A DNA stretch of 64,000 bases. Origin: Eopsaltria australis. Lineage: Eukaryota > Chordata > Aves > Passeriformes > Petroicidae. The DNA lies in NCBI GenBank assembly GCA_034509425.1, contig JAVTVJ010000570.1, forward strand, positions 310,001 through 374,000, read 5' to 3'. The translations under genes were made by a program, and so were the position numbers. Every line of letters begins with the position of its first letter. Positions within the stretch are counted from its first letter, which is position 1. Shown here one piece after another: positions 34,551 to 47,820 of the stretch. A model generated the notes under the pieces. The model saw only the letters and a program-made list of their open reading frames with translations. It was not told where the DNA came from and searched no databases.

Positions 34551-37500
34551 CTGGCAAAAGAAAAGTTAAATCCATTTTCAGAAAGAGCTCTTGGACTGAA
34601 TGTCTCCTCCTGCTTCCAGTTGATGTACAAAGGGTTGGCTCCACAAAGCAGCCCCTCACGTCTGATTCATCAGGAGATGACTATGGAGTAGCCATTTCAC
34701 AATTCACACAAAAGATGCTTTCTGGCTGCTGCTGCATTACATCATTCTTTACCTTTGCTCCCACCCATCAGCTTTACACCACACTGAGTGCCTGTAAGAA
34801 GGGGAAGATAAAAAAAACAAAAAACACAAACCAGATGAGGCCATGAAACTTTGCAGAACAAAACATTCAGCTCTGAGGCTTAGCTGTACAGTGGGCCATA
34901 CCATGTAATAAACACATTCCTGAGGAGTTCTCCTCTCTGCTGGATGTGCCAAACACCTAGAGAGAGCATTGGCAGCTACAGGCTCTGAATCCATTCCAAT
35001 GATCTTGCCTGGACAATTATCTTGTATTTCAGGCAACATACCCAGCCTTAATTGCAGACTTTTGTTGCCACTAGCTCTGCCTCTTCACAAGACTTTGTTA
35101 GAACATAATTAAGAGATACTGCCCTAAATTGTGGTATTCCTCTCTATAGCAAAACTATTTAAATGCATTTCAGCACTTCACCACCTAGTAAGAAGCAAAA
35201 TTTGTTTTTTAAACATTTAAACATTTTAAGCATTAAACATTTTTAAAGTTTAATGACTTGGAAAATATTTCACAAAACAGCACTGTAAGTTGGGGAACTG
35301 AAACTACACAAAAGAAAGGACCAAACTTACACCCACCTCTCTGAAGGACAAGCTTGAAACAGAAACCAGGACAAGATGGCACATCAGGACACAAGCATTT
35401 TATTTGAATTAATCACCAGAGATGGATGAGGTCTCACACTACTGGAAGGTAAAGCTGTGAGCACTCTTCTGTTCTGCCTGGAGCTGTGTGATGCTTATGT
35501 GAGGTGTGTAACACCCAGCACTCATGCTAAATAATCTCTGAAACAAACTACACTTCTCTAAAATTAGATCCTGACAGCATCTGAACAACATCAGCTGAAA
35601 CAGAGCAGTAGAACCCCTGACACATTTAACCCCCTGTTTGTACCACTGCCTCATAGTTGCCCTTGGACTCCTCAGAGTCTCCCAAAACACATTGTGATGG
35701 CACAAGTCCTTGTAGGAACACTCCTCAGAAAGGAACCACCATGGGGCTGTGTCCTTCAGGGATTTAGCTCACATTTTATAGTGCTGACTTGCTGCTTTCA
35801 TTTGAATTGTTTGTTAGTTATTTACCTTAATTGCAAGAGAATTAATGAATTCAAACTATTGATAGATTATTAAAAGTCCTGTTATACCAACAGGCCAGTT
35901 GCATTTGGCAGTGGGAAATCCCAGGTCCAAAGAGGTTTTACTCTGTAGATATATTGTACAAATCTACATTTACAAAATCTTAAGCCAAATAAATTCTAAA
36001 AAAAGTACAAACTTCACCGTAACAACCCAAAAGAGGAAACTGGAAGTTGTTTCATGAACTTTATGTGCCAATACAAGAAAAACACTCTTCCACATAGACA
36101 GACATTAGGTTGACAAAATGTGATTTTCCATTTGTCCTGGCTTTAGTGCTGTTGTGACAGCACTGTTAAGCTTGCCCAGATAAATGGAAGCACATAGCAG
36201 TGAAATGCAAATTGGTCTAAACTACAGAAAAAATACTGGAAAATATACTATACCAAGTTTTCATTAAATGTTTTAAAGAACCCAGTTGGCAGGTGTGCTC
36301 CCCCTCAGAGAACAGTCATTATACACTAGTCTCAGGAAGGTACCAAAAGACATTTGATTATCAAAATGACATTTTGCAAGGGTGGGGGAAGGAAACTTGA
36401 TAGTTACATCAATTCCACACCTCCCCAACAAAAAGTATTCTACAATTTTAAACATTTCTCTTAACATGTCCTGTCACAAAATTTGATTCTCTTTTATTCA
36501 CATCAAAGGTTGCCAGATACCAAATCCACTGAACTCAATGAAAACTTTTCCACTGGCTCTAGTGGGAATTGGCTCCAGCTCCTTTGTAAGCTAGACAGTT
36601 TGTTCGTGAACTAGACAGTTTGTTTTGATGGATAAATTGCTGACTTAAAGTCCAAGTCATAACAGGAAAATAAAGCAGCTGAGAAAGTACAGAACTGTAA
36701 AACGGATGCTGATAGAAATCCTTAATGTTTAATTTGCAACTTTCAGTTTGGGTATGCTTCTTATCTTCTATAAGCTTACTGTTTGCTGTCTCAGCCTTCA
36801 CTTTTATACAACAGCAGTTTCTTTCAGAAGACCCTTGAGAAGAAGTCAAATCAGTCATATCTGGAGACAGGGTAAAGAGCATGTAAAGAACATAAGGCAA
36901 GGGGGCTTCAGTCAAGAATCCTTTTAAATAGCCCTATTACCTTAACATACCAAGTACCTTGAAAGAATTCTGCCCATGGCTTGAAAGTAATAAATTTAAC
37001 AGTAATGTCACCTCGAGTTATTGCGATTGAAGTCCTGTTTTGACAGGAACATCTCCATTGTCCAGAGGAGAAACAACTTTTTTATGAAATACAGGTTTTT
37101 CTTTTAATTCTCTCTGTTTCTGGAACTATCAGAGTTTGGGACTCTTCCCTGGGACCTATCTAATCAAGAGGAACTGGCAGCCTCTTGCTTTAGGGTAAAC
37201 ACTTGAGCTCTCATCCCCTTCCTCATGACTGCTCTTACTGTTCAGATGCTATGAAGTGCTGAAACATCTGTTTAATTTCTAATGCATTGGTAAAAAGATA
37301 AAATTCAATTTCTTGACTGTTCTCTTTCTACTTGTGACTTAGATCTCAATTACAGGTATTACAGTGTCTCATAAAATGATGCCATACGATGCATTGCCCC
37401 AGACATCAGGCCATTATGCTGCTGACCTTAAAGCCAGGAAGCCATCCTTAGGCACAGGGTGTTCCATGCTGAAACCAGGATAATGAAAAGTGATCCATAA

Positions 37501-38005
37501 TCGAGCCATGAGAATCCCCCCCAGAGTCATTCATATACACACTGGGAACACTGAAGGGCTGCTTCCTCCTTCTAGAGGGACTGCAACACTGGCACTTTTA
37601 AACAAGAAAATTGAACATTTAACTCACTGTGAAACTAAAAAGATCTGTTCCACACTTGCCCAGTACCTTTACAGTTTTTTCTTATTGTTTAAAGAATCAA
37701 ACCAACAAACCTCCTACTATCTTGCACACAAACAGCAGTGGATTTCTAATGTTTACATGGATGTTTAATGCTGCCACAGAACTGCAGGATCTCTTGCCTC
37801 AAGGATTCCTGTCCCCATCCCAAATGGCTCAGATGCAGTGAAATAAGCAAGTGCCACATTTTCAATTATGTGGGTGTTTGGTTTTTCAGTCACAGTAACT
37901 CACATTTTGTGGGCACCCCTAATTTCTGTTGCTATCACTTTGACTCCAAGCAATTCCTTTCCATCACAACAGGATGCTTGTTTGAGTTCTCAGGTTTTGG
38001 CTCAT

Positions 38006-38145
38006 ATAGAATCACAGAATTATTTAGATTGGAAAAGACCTCCAAGATCATTGAGTCCAACTGTCAAAGTAACATTGCCAAGTCTACCACTAAGCCATGT
38101 CCCTAAACTCCACATCTACACATCTTTCAAATCCTTCTGGGGATG
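38006..38145 (-). mobile_element. CR1 LINE fragment, minus orientation
   Basis: Reads atagaatcacagaattatttagattgg, then AAGACCTCCAAGATCATTGAG, CACTAAGCCATGTCCCTAA and CTACACATCTTTCAAATC, a recognisable CR1 3' end of the 'atcatttaggttgg' subfamily in reverse. It ends near CTTCTGGGGATGAG. Confidence 0.9.
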
Positions 38146-39455
38146 AGAGGCAGATGTAGTAGGAATGTATTTTTAAATCTCTCAGAACAAGAGTCTCTAA
38201 TTCTACCCCAGTTAAGGAACTAGTAAAGAGCTTCTCGAAGCCTTGCTGCAATCTCTGAAAGACTTCTGCCTCACGTAAGAAGATAACCTTGAAGTTGAAC
38301 CTTGGTGTCATAAATGCCTGGCTACGTCACTAATGCCTGCTTTGTCAGGAGCTCCCACACACGTCATTGCAAAACACCAGCAAAATCACTTTACAGCACC
38401 TGGACAAGGTCCTGATGGGCAGCCTTCATGATCTCAACTGACACACCTGAAGGAGTTGGATTTTTTTTAAACTGAGCATTTTTCTACTTTTTACAGGCAA
38501 ACACACATACATATGAGCAAAACATTATCATCCCCTGGAGTCCCTTTCACAGTTCTTAGGGTGGGCACCATTGTAGAAGAAAAATCAAAAACTGAATTAA
38601 AATACAGAAGTAGAACACCCCAAACTGCAGGATATAAGCTACTGCTGGCTGTTCCAAAAGGGGTATTTGGCTTCAGTGCTCCTGGGAGTGGCCAGTGGCT
38701 CCATAGCTGGTGCCAATAGCATCAGCACCAGTCCCTATTCCCACAGCCACATGCAGTACTGGACAAACAAGCCTACACAAACTAGAGAGGAATTCCAGAT
38801 CCAGGGACCACAGGGTGAATTCCTGCTCCTGCAAGAACCTTTTCCCCTCCACCCATGTCTATGACAGGCACAGCATTCCCTCACCAGCCTCAAAAAGATG
38901 GAAATAAATGGTGTTCTGGATGGATGCTTTTACCCAGTGCTATGGGAGACTGAGTGACAGCTCAGAGAGGTCCAACCCTTGCTCAAGATGCTACTCAGTA
39001 GCCAGAAACACGAAGTGTCTATGAGGCACAAGGGAAATAAAATTTTTAATTGAAAGTGAGGAATGGCTGTTCTTCTGAATTCAGCAAGTAACCCAGTAAA
39101 TTCCAGAGATCAACAACTGTGTAATAAAATGCAAAGTCTGGGGAAAAAAAAATTAGCTGAAGAGAAGTGTATGCATTACCTGCTATTGTGCAGAACACAC
39201 AGGAGTGAGGTAACAAATGCTTGTCAATTCAGAGAGCTCTGTTAACAAGGGCTCATGCCATTCCCTCAGCTGAGGGGAATGAGGGTGTCTAGGGCTTTTT
39301 GGATGATTCAAATGAGTGTCACTATCTCATAAACACGTTTCCTCATGCTTCCTGGCAGGGAGGTTGAAGAACAGACACTTTCCACCACCCTGTGAGCTGC
39401 ATTTTGGTGCAAGACTGGACAGCAGCACAAAGTCACTCAAATAGAAACACATAGA

Positions 39456-39493
39456 TTTTAAACTGCTTCTCATAAAAGAGAAGCAGTTTAAAA
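39456..39493. repeat. Perfect inverted repeat, 16-bp arms, 6-bp loop
   Basis: TTTTAAACTGCTTCTC at 39456-39471 is exactly complementary to GAGAAGCAGTTTAAAA at 39478-39493, separated by ATAAAA. It would form a stable stem-loop in an RNA from either strand. It is too short for a normal pre-miRNA hairpin. Confidence 0.93.
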
Positions 39494-40746
39494 ATTTTCA
39501 CCCTGTTTTCCTTTGCTTATCTATGGGTGCTCCCTCTTCTCCTAGTTTGAACACATCTGTACTTCGATCTATACATGCAGTCAAAATGCATAGTGTTAAT
39601 TTTCTCTTCCTGGTAGAAACACCAGCTACGTGCATTTTAGATTACACATTGTGCAACCACAAGAAAGGCAAGTGTAATCCGTTGGAAAAAAAACAGATGA
39701 AGGTGGATTTTCTGTTCAGTACTCTCTTGTTCCTTCATCCTGCCTGATTAATTACTCAACTTTGATTACTAGTTCTCATGAAAAGTCTCCCCACTTCATT
39801 GTGCTCACCAATCTGAAAACTGAGACACAGAGAGGGAATCAGAAAGGAAATCAACTTCCCATCAATACACTGCATAGAAGACCTCCAGTCAAGATTTTAA
39901 GCTCACTCTATCTCTACACCTACTGCTCAGTAACATTTTTACCACTGGCACTCTGAGACAGCTGGGCTAAGCAAGAGGAATGGGCCTTCCATTTAGATAA
40001 CAGATATTTCCTGTCATACAAATAGTCATACTTGGAATAATATATTATATTATTTCAAAATTAAACCAAAAAGCACACCAAACCACCACGTTCTCCTGAT
40101 CTACTCAGCATAGCTCTCAAACATCTGCAGCGTTCTTGCAAACATCATCCCTGCACCATCACCATCTCTAAGCAACAAGCCAGGTTATCATCACTTGCTG
40201 TTACCAAGACATTCCCAGTGAAACAATAAACATTGATTAAGTGTGACCGCAGGGAAACGTGACTGGCAGAACGTGGCCTCGTGGGAAGCATTAGAACATG
40301 CTGTTGATATGTTACATCACTCTATTCAAGAGACTCAGACTTCATCTGGGGACTCCCTTCTCCACCCATACGAGCGAGAAGCTCTTTCCATTTCAAAATA
40401 CTTTTTCATTGCAGATTCACAGCCTATAGGTCTGTGGCAATCACAATGAAAGCTTACTAAATCCACTTCAAACACATACTAGAATACATTACATTTTTAG
40501 GTTCCTATTGCCCAGGACACTGGACAATCAGGAAAAGTGTCAATGGATTTTTAAAAGATGATTCTCCCTCTATGACCTCCAAGACAAAGCAACTGAAAAT
40601 TCTGGAGTACTTCTTTATGAAGTCATTATTATTTCATGTCAAAAGATATTACTCACCTACATTTAAGTCACAATCAATATGGGCTGAACAGGACAGAAGG
40701 TGGTCCCCATACAAAGGCCAGCAGAAGGAATTGCCTAAACATAAGA

Positions 40747-40781
40747 AAATAATAATATTAATAATAATAGTAATAAAATTT
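40747..40781. repeat. AAT-rich simple repeat
   Basis: Imperfect (AAT)n tract. Confidence 0.85.
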
Positions 40782-43700
40782 TTATTACAAGATTAAAAAA
40801 CACCAAATACAGACAGACACCCCCCAGGAAAGGGATTTTACACTTTCAGTGTAGTCATTTGCTGTACAACTCCCCCAAACACATGAAAACCTAGGTGAGA
40901 AGTTATTTATGAATGCTGACATTCATTGACATGGAATGGGTCCAAAATAGAAAGTTATGCTATACTGACTTTCTAAAACAAAAGAGAAGAAAAACCGCCA
41001 CAGCAAAACTCTCTACTATCTTCATACTGAAAATAAAAAAAAAACCAGTTGGAGATGCTTTAAAAATCCCCAGCAAACAAAAAACTAACCAGTGATAGCC
41101 TTCCAAACTCTTTGGTGCATCTCCCTGCTAGAAAACCAATGTATAACTCAGCATTAATAGGTGATGCATTTGCATGGAATGAAACAAATTCACAATCTCT
41201 TCTTCAGTACCTATTAATGTGCAAGACTGCCACAAGTAAGTGTGAATACAGCTGTATTTTGCATGGACAGAGACCAATGATACAGGACATTTGTGTAATT
41301 AATCCCACCTCCCCACACTCTAAAAGAGCCAGTACTGGAAACTGGTAACACTGGCACCACCAACCATTACACACAGTCATACCCATACAACTTCCATCCA
41401 AAGCACTTGCTGTTCCAACAGGAACAAATTAAATTACAAGTTTTACACAAGGAAGCAAAAATAAACACATCAGCGTCAATTCCAAACTGTTTCCTGGGCA
41501 GCTAAGCCCAAGATTCAAATCATGGCTGCCAAGAGATGACAGCTTTGCTTAATCACTGTGATATAAACCACGACAACAAATTATTGCCAAGCAGTGCCTT
41601 ACTGCGAGATCCAGGAGTGGCTCTGGAGCACGGAGTAAAGGATGTGACAACTGAGAAAAGCCACCCCAGCAAAGGGCTGGGCATGTTCTGGTGAACAGGC
41701 TGAAAACCCACGGCATCCCACATGGAAAAGAACTCCAGGGAACATTCACCTCTCTGTCTTTAGGCAAATGGCTGCAGTAGAACATGGGGTGAGAATCCTT
41801 CAGACAGATACCGAGGTTACGACCCAGAACCGGCTTTGCTCACTGGGCTCATCTCTCGACTGGGACCCTGTGTTTTTCCCTGGAAGGACCCAGGCTGGAG
41901 ATCCTCTCACTTCCTATCATTAGTGTGTAAGCAGATGTACGTGAGAGCAGCAGGGCAGAGAGCTGGATGAGAAGATCTGTTGATTGGGCTGGGTCCTTTT
42001 CCCCCCTCTGCCTGCTCCAGCTTCTCATTCCTTTCTGAGCCTCAGGAAGATGTTCTGCAGACCTCCCTTGCTCCTTCCCATAATCCAGTGGCAAAAGCCT
42101 GGCAGAAGGCAGTAGAGAACAAAGAGAAAACTCATCCTACTCATCATACACGTTGCTATCCCCTTTTCTAATCTCATCCCAGAAAGTAACACTAAACTAA
42201 TGCTCGGCACTGATCAGGCTCTACCTAGAGACAGGGCCCTATGATCTGAGACCACCTCGTGACTGCCCAAGGAAGCAAAGTCCTGACACAAAAAGCATCT
42301 CCCCTTTTGTTCCTTACTGCTTCACATGCAGCTCCTGAAGCCCCTCTAAAAGCTGTCAGTAAGTCTTCACATTCATCAGGACCTTCCTTCTGTGCCATCC
42401 ATGCCATACCATTATTCCTTCTGCCAGCCACACCTCTCTGAAGTTCTTACAAATAAACCATCTCTCACCTCAGGACACTATATTCTGTTTTCCCCACTTT
42501 AATAAATACATGTAAATCAAGGGTTTAAAGAAGCCCCCAAGTGCCCTCATTTCATCACAGGGCATGATTAATTCTGCTGAAGAGCAGATGAGAAACAAAG
42601 CATATACTTAATTTCAACACAGTTTACTGGAAGGAGGTGTCACATTTTGAGAACAGGATACACTTGTGATTGAAGACTGAGCTGCTGCAACTTCAGCCAT
42701 AAGCATTAAGCACATTTGGAAATTCCCTGGCAAAGCTGTTTAAGGAACAGACATTTCCTGTAATTTTCAGAAACATTTTATATCCCCCCCCCCTCCTTTT
42801 TAGTCTTGGTGGTAAGGAGGGGAATGGAGAGAGAGGATACCATATTACCATTAAGTGAAATATGAATGAGCCACCCAAGTTTAAAGTGGAAACTTCAGCT
42901 ATTTGTGCTTTGAGAAAGTTTTTTTAAAAAGTCTTTCATCATTAAGAAGCCAGGATTTTTCTGCTGACTCTAGAAAAAGAAATATACATCCTTTCAATTA
43001 GGGTGAGTTACAGAAGGATATAAACTTGTCTTTATACTTACTTCTGGCAAATAAGAAGTCCTCAAGGCCTAATTTAAATACCTTTTTCTATTTTCCAGAA
43101 TTAGAAATGGAAGTCTTTTCTTCTCCTCTCTTGCTCAGGGCCTTCCCTAAGCTGCAGCTAAACAAACCCAACCAGTGGAGTCACGCAGAGTGCTCCCTCC
43201 CACAGAAGAGAGTGAGGAGAATCGAGCAAGGAAGAAGCCAGGGAGAGATGGAACAGTCAAGCTTGACAGCATCCCTCTAAGGACCTCACCACCTTCCTCT
43301 TTTTCCTAAAAATCTAATCTTGTATGAAGTGTCTGGTATAAAATTTATTAAGTTTACAGTAAATTAGAAAATTATTTCACTTATGTATGTAATCCAAATC
43401 TGAAGAGATCCAATTCAAAGCCACAGCATATAACACATGAATTCACAAACCAAATTAAAACTGAAGGACAGTTGCCTATCCCCACAAAACACATCTCGAG
43501 TGCTACTTTGGCCCTGTACACCATGGCAAAGATTCATCGTGTGATTGTGGCCAATTGTCCACACCTGCCACCTTCCACCAGCAACTGTATGGTAGCTTTC
43601 AAAGACACAAAGAAAAAATAACACAATTAAAAACTTAACGTGTTGAACTAATTCATAAATCCTCAAGCATATCTTTGTTATTTGTATGACACTGGTGCTT

Positions 43701-45581
43701 TACAGCAGCATCTCATGACACCAAGGTTTCCATCTCCTACACAAGCTGCATGTTCTGAATGGACTGTTTGCAGCTCTGCAGATTAATACAAACAGTGACT
43801 TTTGTATTTTACATGGTCATCTTTTTGCTGAGAAACAGATGAAAAAGAGGAGTGCTCTGAAGAGCAGTGCTAAACAAACATCAAGCACAGCTTTTGTAAT
43901 AGTCCATGCTACTTCTTTAAAAGGCTTACCATGAAAAGGGGTAAGATGGGACCTCAGAGTCTTTAGATAATGTTTAACTTTTAAACATAAAGCATTCTGC
44001 CTAATGAGAGCCTTTGACAGGGAGACATCCAAATAACATGGCCCTGCAAATAAGGAGCCAAAACTACATTAAAAAAAAGGCAACTCTTATCTGCTTCATG
44101 GTCACTGCATGATAAAAACAGAAGGTGGATCTGAAGCCATCGAACAAGGACCAGGATGGATTAAAGACAGAGGATAATGATGGTAATTCTATTAGGGAAA
44201 TTAATCAGAATAGCTTCTGGGCAAGGCAGGGATGAATTTCTTGCAGCAGACTTTTTATTGACTCTCCCCTTAAATTGAACTGAATGACTAAAGTGAGTCA
44301 ATCTCCTTTAAGAACAGAGAAACTGCTTGTGTGGTACGGTACAACGTGGGTTAAAACGTTCTGGTCTTTCACCCATTTGAGGAAATGACACCAGTTCTCC
44401 CGGAAGGCAACATGCACATTCAACCCCTTCACATCAGGGCATGAGAAAGTTTAGAAGGAATTTTTTTTTTTCTAAACTGTCAACATTAATACTTTGTTTC
44501 TTCCTGCTTGTGTTTGAAAATACAGTGCTCCACTGTGCCACATGCATGTCCTGTCAGCTGTATAGGGAAATATGTAGAAATTTTAAAAAATGTCTAATAA
44601 AAGTGTTAATTAAGTCTGTTGTCAAACTCATTTTAAAAGCCCTCTGCATGCTCTAAGTAAAATTAATATTGCCACCAGTGTATGCTACATAGCGATAAAA
44701 GCAGGCAGAAGCATCTTTAGAAGGGAAGCTGGGCCAAACAAAACATTGACATTACACATATGTAAGCCCAGTCCTACTCATTACAGCAGTTAAATTTAAC
44801 TGGGTTTTTCCTTAAATGACATTTACATGGCAAGGAAACAGAATAGATGGCGGAAAGCAGCAAGTCCACAAACATGGTACAGCCCAGATATCTTGAAGTG
44901 GGAGTAGAGAAGGAAACTTTGAGGAACATGCTGCAAAGCGATGGCTCCCAATTAACATGGGAGAATAAATCATGTTGTTGTATGTTCCCAGAAATTAAAC
45001 AGTTGAAGTAATCCTGCTAAGAGGTCTCCCATTCTGGGCTGCTCAGAGTAGTGAGAGGTTCAGTCTATGATATAGAGTGATGGCTGAAATGCAGATGAGG
45101 CACAGAAAACAAATTAACAAACTCCTAGATCCAGGTGATTGGGACTCAAATCTCTCACCATGGTGTAAGACTGACAGCTCGCACTCTGGGGAAAAAAACA
45201 TGTTTTCATACATAATTTGTACTCACAAAGGTAATTATGATGGCTTGCTTATTAAAATTGCTTTCAAATATGAATTTAATTGTCAAAATGGTATCAACAG
45301 GGCCTCAGTCGGGAACAAAAGCAAGAGTCATGGTACCTGACTGAGCTGTGATCCCAGTCACGTGCTCTGGTACTTCTTTCCCAAAGGATTCCAAGTGTTT
45401 CTTTGAATTTGAATCATTTTATACAGGACCTGCAGCGGTGCCAAAGCCACATTTCTAACATGGTAACCACATGGCTGAAAAGAGAAGCCACATATATCTG
45501 TAGGATGGGAGAAGGACAGCAAAGGATTACTTATGTTCCCCAGCTGTGCCTCTTGCATCACTACAAACATTACCATTGAAG

Positions 45582-45926
45582 TAGAATCAGAGTCACAGAA
45601 TGGTTTGGGGTGGAAGGGATCTTAAAGACCATTTCATTTCAACCCTCCTGCCATGGGCAGGGACACCTCCCACTACCCCAGGTTGCTCCAAGCCTCATCC
45701 AACCTGGCCTTGGGCACTACCAGGGATGGGGCAGCCACAGCTGCTCTGGGCACCCTGTGCCAGGTCCTCACCACCCTCACAGGGAAGAATTTCTTCCTGA
45801 TACCTAAACACAACCTGCCTTCTGTCAGCTTGAAGCCATTCTCCCTTGTCCTACCACTCCATGCCCTTGTAAAATCTCTTGTAGGTTCCCTTCAGGTGCT
45901 CCTGCCTGACATAGAAGATGAAAAGT
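45582..45926 (-). mobile_element. CR1 LINE fragment, about 345 bp, minus orientation
   Basis: The longest CR1 copy in the window. It has all the 3'-terminal blocks in order, in reverse: tcacagaatggtttgggg, CTTAAAGACC, CTGCCATGGGCAGGGACACC, CATCCAACCTGGCCTTGGGC, GGGATGGGGCAGCCACAGCT, CTCACCACCCTCACAGGGAA, TTGTCCTACCACTCCATGCC. It is a 5'-truncated insertion, as is usual for CR1, and has no coding capacity left. Confidence 0.95.
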
Positions 45927-46849
45927 GACCCAATCACAAAATACAGCAATCCCCCTTAAGAACAATTGACAAAATGCGATCACCATTTTATGTAGTGGGC
46001 AAGAACCAAAGGGGACCAGGATTTTTTAAATTTTGAAGGGAAAAAATGCACAATTCCAAACCAAGGGAATAAAGTATGTTGTTATTATCTGATAGGCATC
46101 TTACTCAAGGACCAGGGTCAACATGAAATATTTTATAGCAACTTCTCTTGGTTTATAAGAGAATTTTGAACACCAAAGAGAAACAAAACACACTCCCTTA
46201 AAACACACCAGTATTATCCCATTTGATGTGTCCTTACATGTATGCACAGCTCTGTACAAATCTATAAATAAGATGTAATATTTCTTCAGAATTTGTAGAG
46301 GTGTCTTGTTTTACACAGTCCTTTAAAAAGCAACCGGAAAGGCATTGACTGTTGTCGAAGTAATCCCAAGCTTGGAGAGCTTAATATATTTCTGCAATAA
46401 CTGAAGTAATACATCAACAGAATGGATCAACTTCAGGGCATGCAGAGCCAACTAAAATAGTTGGAAAGAAGTTTGTCATCTGCAAACTGCAAGATCCTTG
46501 TGTTGCTTAAGTATTCAGCAACGGAAGAAGCATCAGTTCCTTGTCAACAATCATGGATACACCAATAAATAATAGTGATTAATTTTATAGTAACTTACTC
46601 ATTCTACATAAATTCCTGCTGATACCATTGGCACGTGTCCTGGCAATTTTCAGACAGACTTCCAGTCTGCATGTGAGCAGCCAATAGGAACAAGTTGGGT
46701 TTTGGGAGCAGTCCTGAGGTTTTCTACCTCCAGAAACTGATCCTGAAGGATAAAGGTATACGATGGGTGGTCCTTAATCACTTCCTTTATGTGAAAATTG
46801 AGGTCAGAGGAGAAAAAGAGCCAAGGAAGGAAGTCTGCAGTACCCTTCA

Positions 46850-46877
46850 AACACACACACACACATACACACCCCCC
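46850..46877. repeat. (CA)n microsatellite
   Basis: Imperfect CA dinucleotide run followed by a C-run. Confidence 0.9.
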
Positions 46878-47463
46878 ATACCTTCCTGAACAACTCCTTT
46901 AACAGTTTAGTGGGTTAACTTGTAGTTTAAATGAAGTAGTCAGAGGCTGGGATAGAAATAAACAGCTTGCACAAGCAAGATACTGTGCTATTAAGTTTTT
47001 ATAAGTGACTTAAAAATTAGGTCAGTCTAATTTGTGGCTGATACTTTGTTCTTTTACTACTATGAACTCACAATGATGTCAGTCTCATGTTCAAACATGC
47101 CACATTTAGCAGCACACAGGCTTCCTGAGAGACTCTCTCAACCTTCCTTTGTGCAAAAGGCTTCTGCCAGATTCTTAGCTCATACTTCACTGACTCAGGC
47201 ATGCCACTCCAGTTTCAAGGCAGTTACACTGGCTTCCTGTCCAATACTGCAGTTTGGGTTTTCTCTTTTTTCCTCTTCTATTTTTTTTATTTTCTCTAAC
47301 TTTATTAACTAGAAGTTTAAGAATAGGTGTCCATATTCAGGTTACCATTTTAAGCCTCCCCTTCCTCACAACATCCAGAAGAGAACAAACCCACTAAAAG
47401 GTGTGGGAAGCAGGTGTTTTTCACTAATTCAGCCCAGTAATTTCAATAATTAGAGGGGGCCTA

Positions 47464-47670
47464 CAAGAAAGTCAGGGAAGAACTTTTTATAAGGACATGT
47501 AGTGATAGAACGATGAAGAATGGCTTCAAACAGAAAGAGGATAGGTTTAGATTAGATATTAAGAAGAAATAAATATTTCTCCTGTGAAGGTGGTGAGGCC
47601 CTGGCACAGGCTGTCCAGAGAAGCTTTGGCTGCCCCATCTCTGGAAGTGTCCAAGGCCAGGTTGGACAGG
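47464..47670 (+). mobile_element. CR1 LINE fragment, about 207 bp, plus orientation
   Basis: Reads in CR1 sense: GACATGTAGTGATAGAACGA, GAATGGCTTCAAACAGAAAG, GAAGGTGGTGAGGCCCTGGC, CTGCCCCATCTCTGGAAGTG, CAAGGCCAGGTTGGACAGG. It lacks the CR1 3' terminus, so it is truncated at both ends or interrupted. It is inverted relative to the copy at 45582-45926. Confidence 0.93.
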
Positions 47671-47786
47671 AAACATTCTGTCAGATAGGCACAATCAGCT
47701 TTTTGTGTGAATATCCTCTTAAGATGAGCGCACAAAAATTCTTAGGTGAGAGTAAAGGAAAGCCCTCTAGAAATAAGATGGTAGGT

Positions 47787-47787
47787 A

Positions 47788-47819
<32 letters not shown>

Positions 47820-47820
47820 A
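47787..47820. repeat. Poly(A) run and (AT)n microsatellite
   Basis: Nineteen A residues followed by about eight AT units. Confidence 0.95.

Noticed and set aside
45600..45928. Overlapping open frames of 65-91 codons
   Set aside because: They lie inside the CR1 fragment and are typical frames of its reverse strand.
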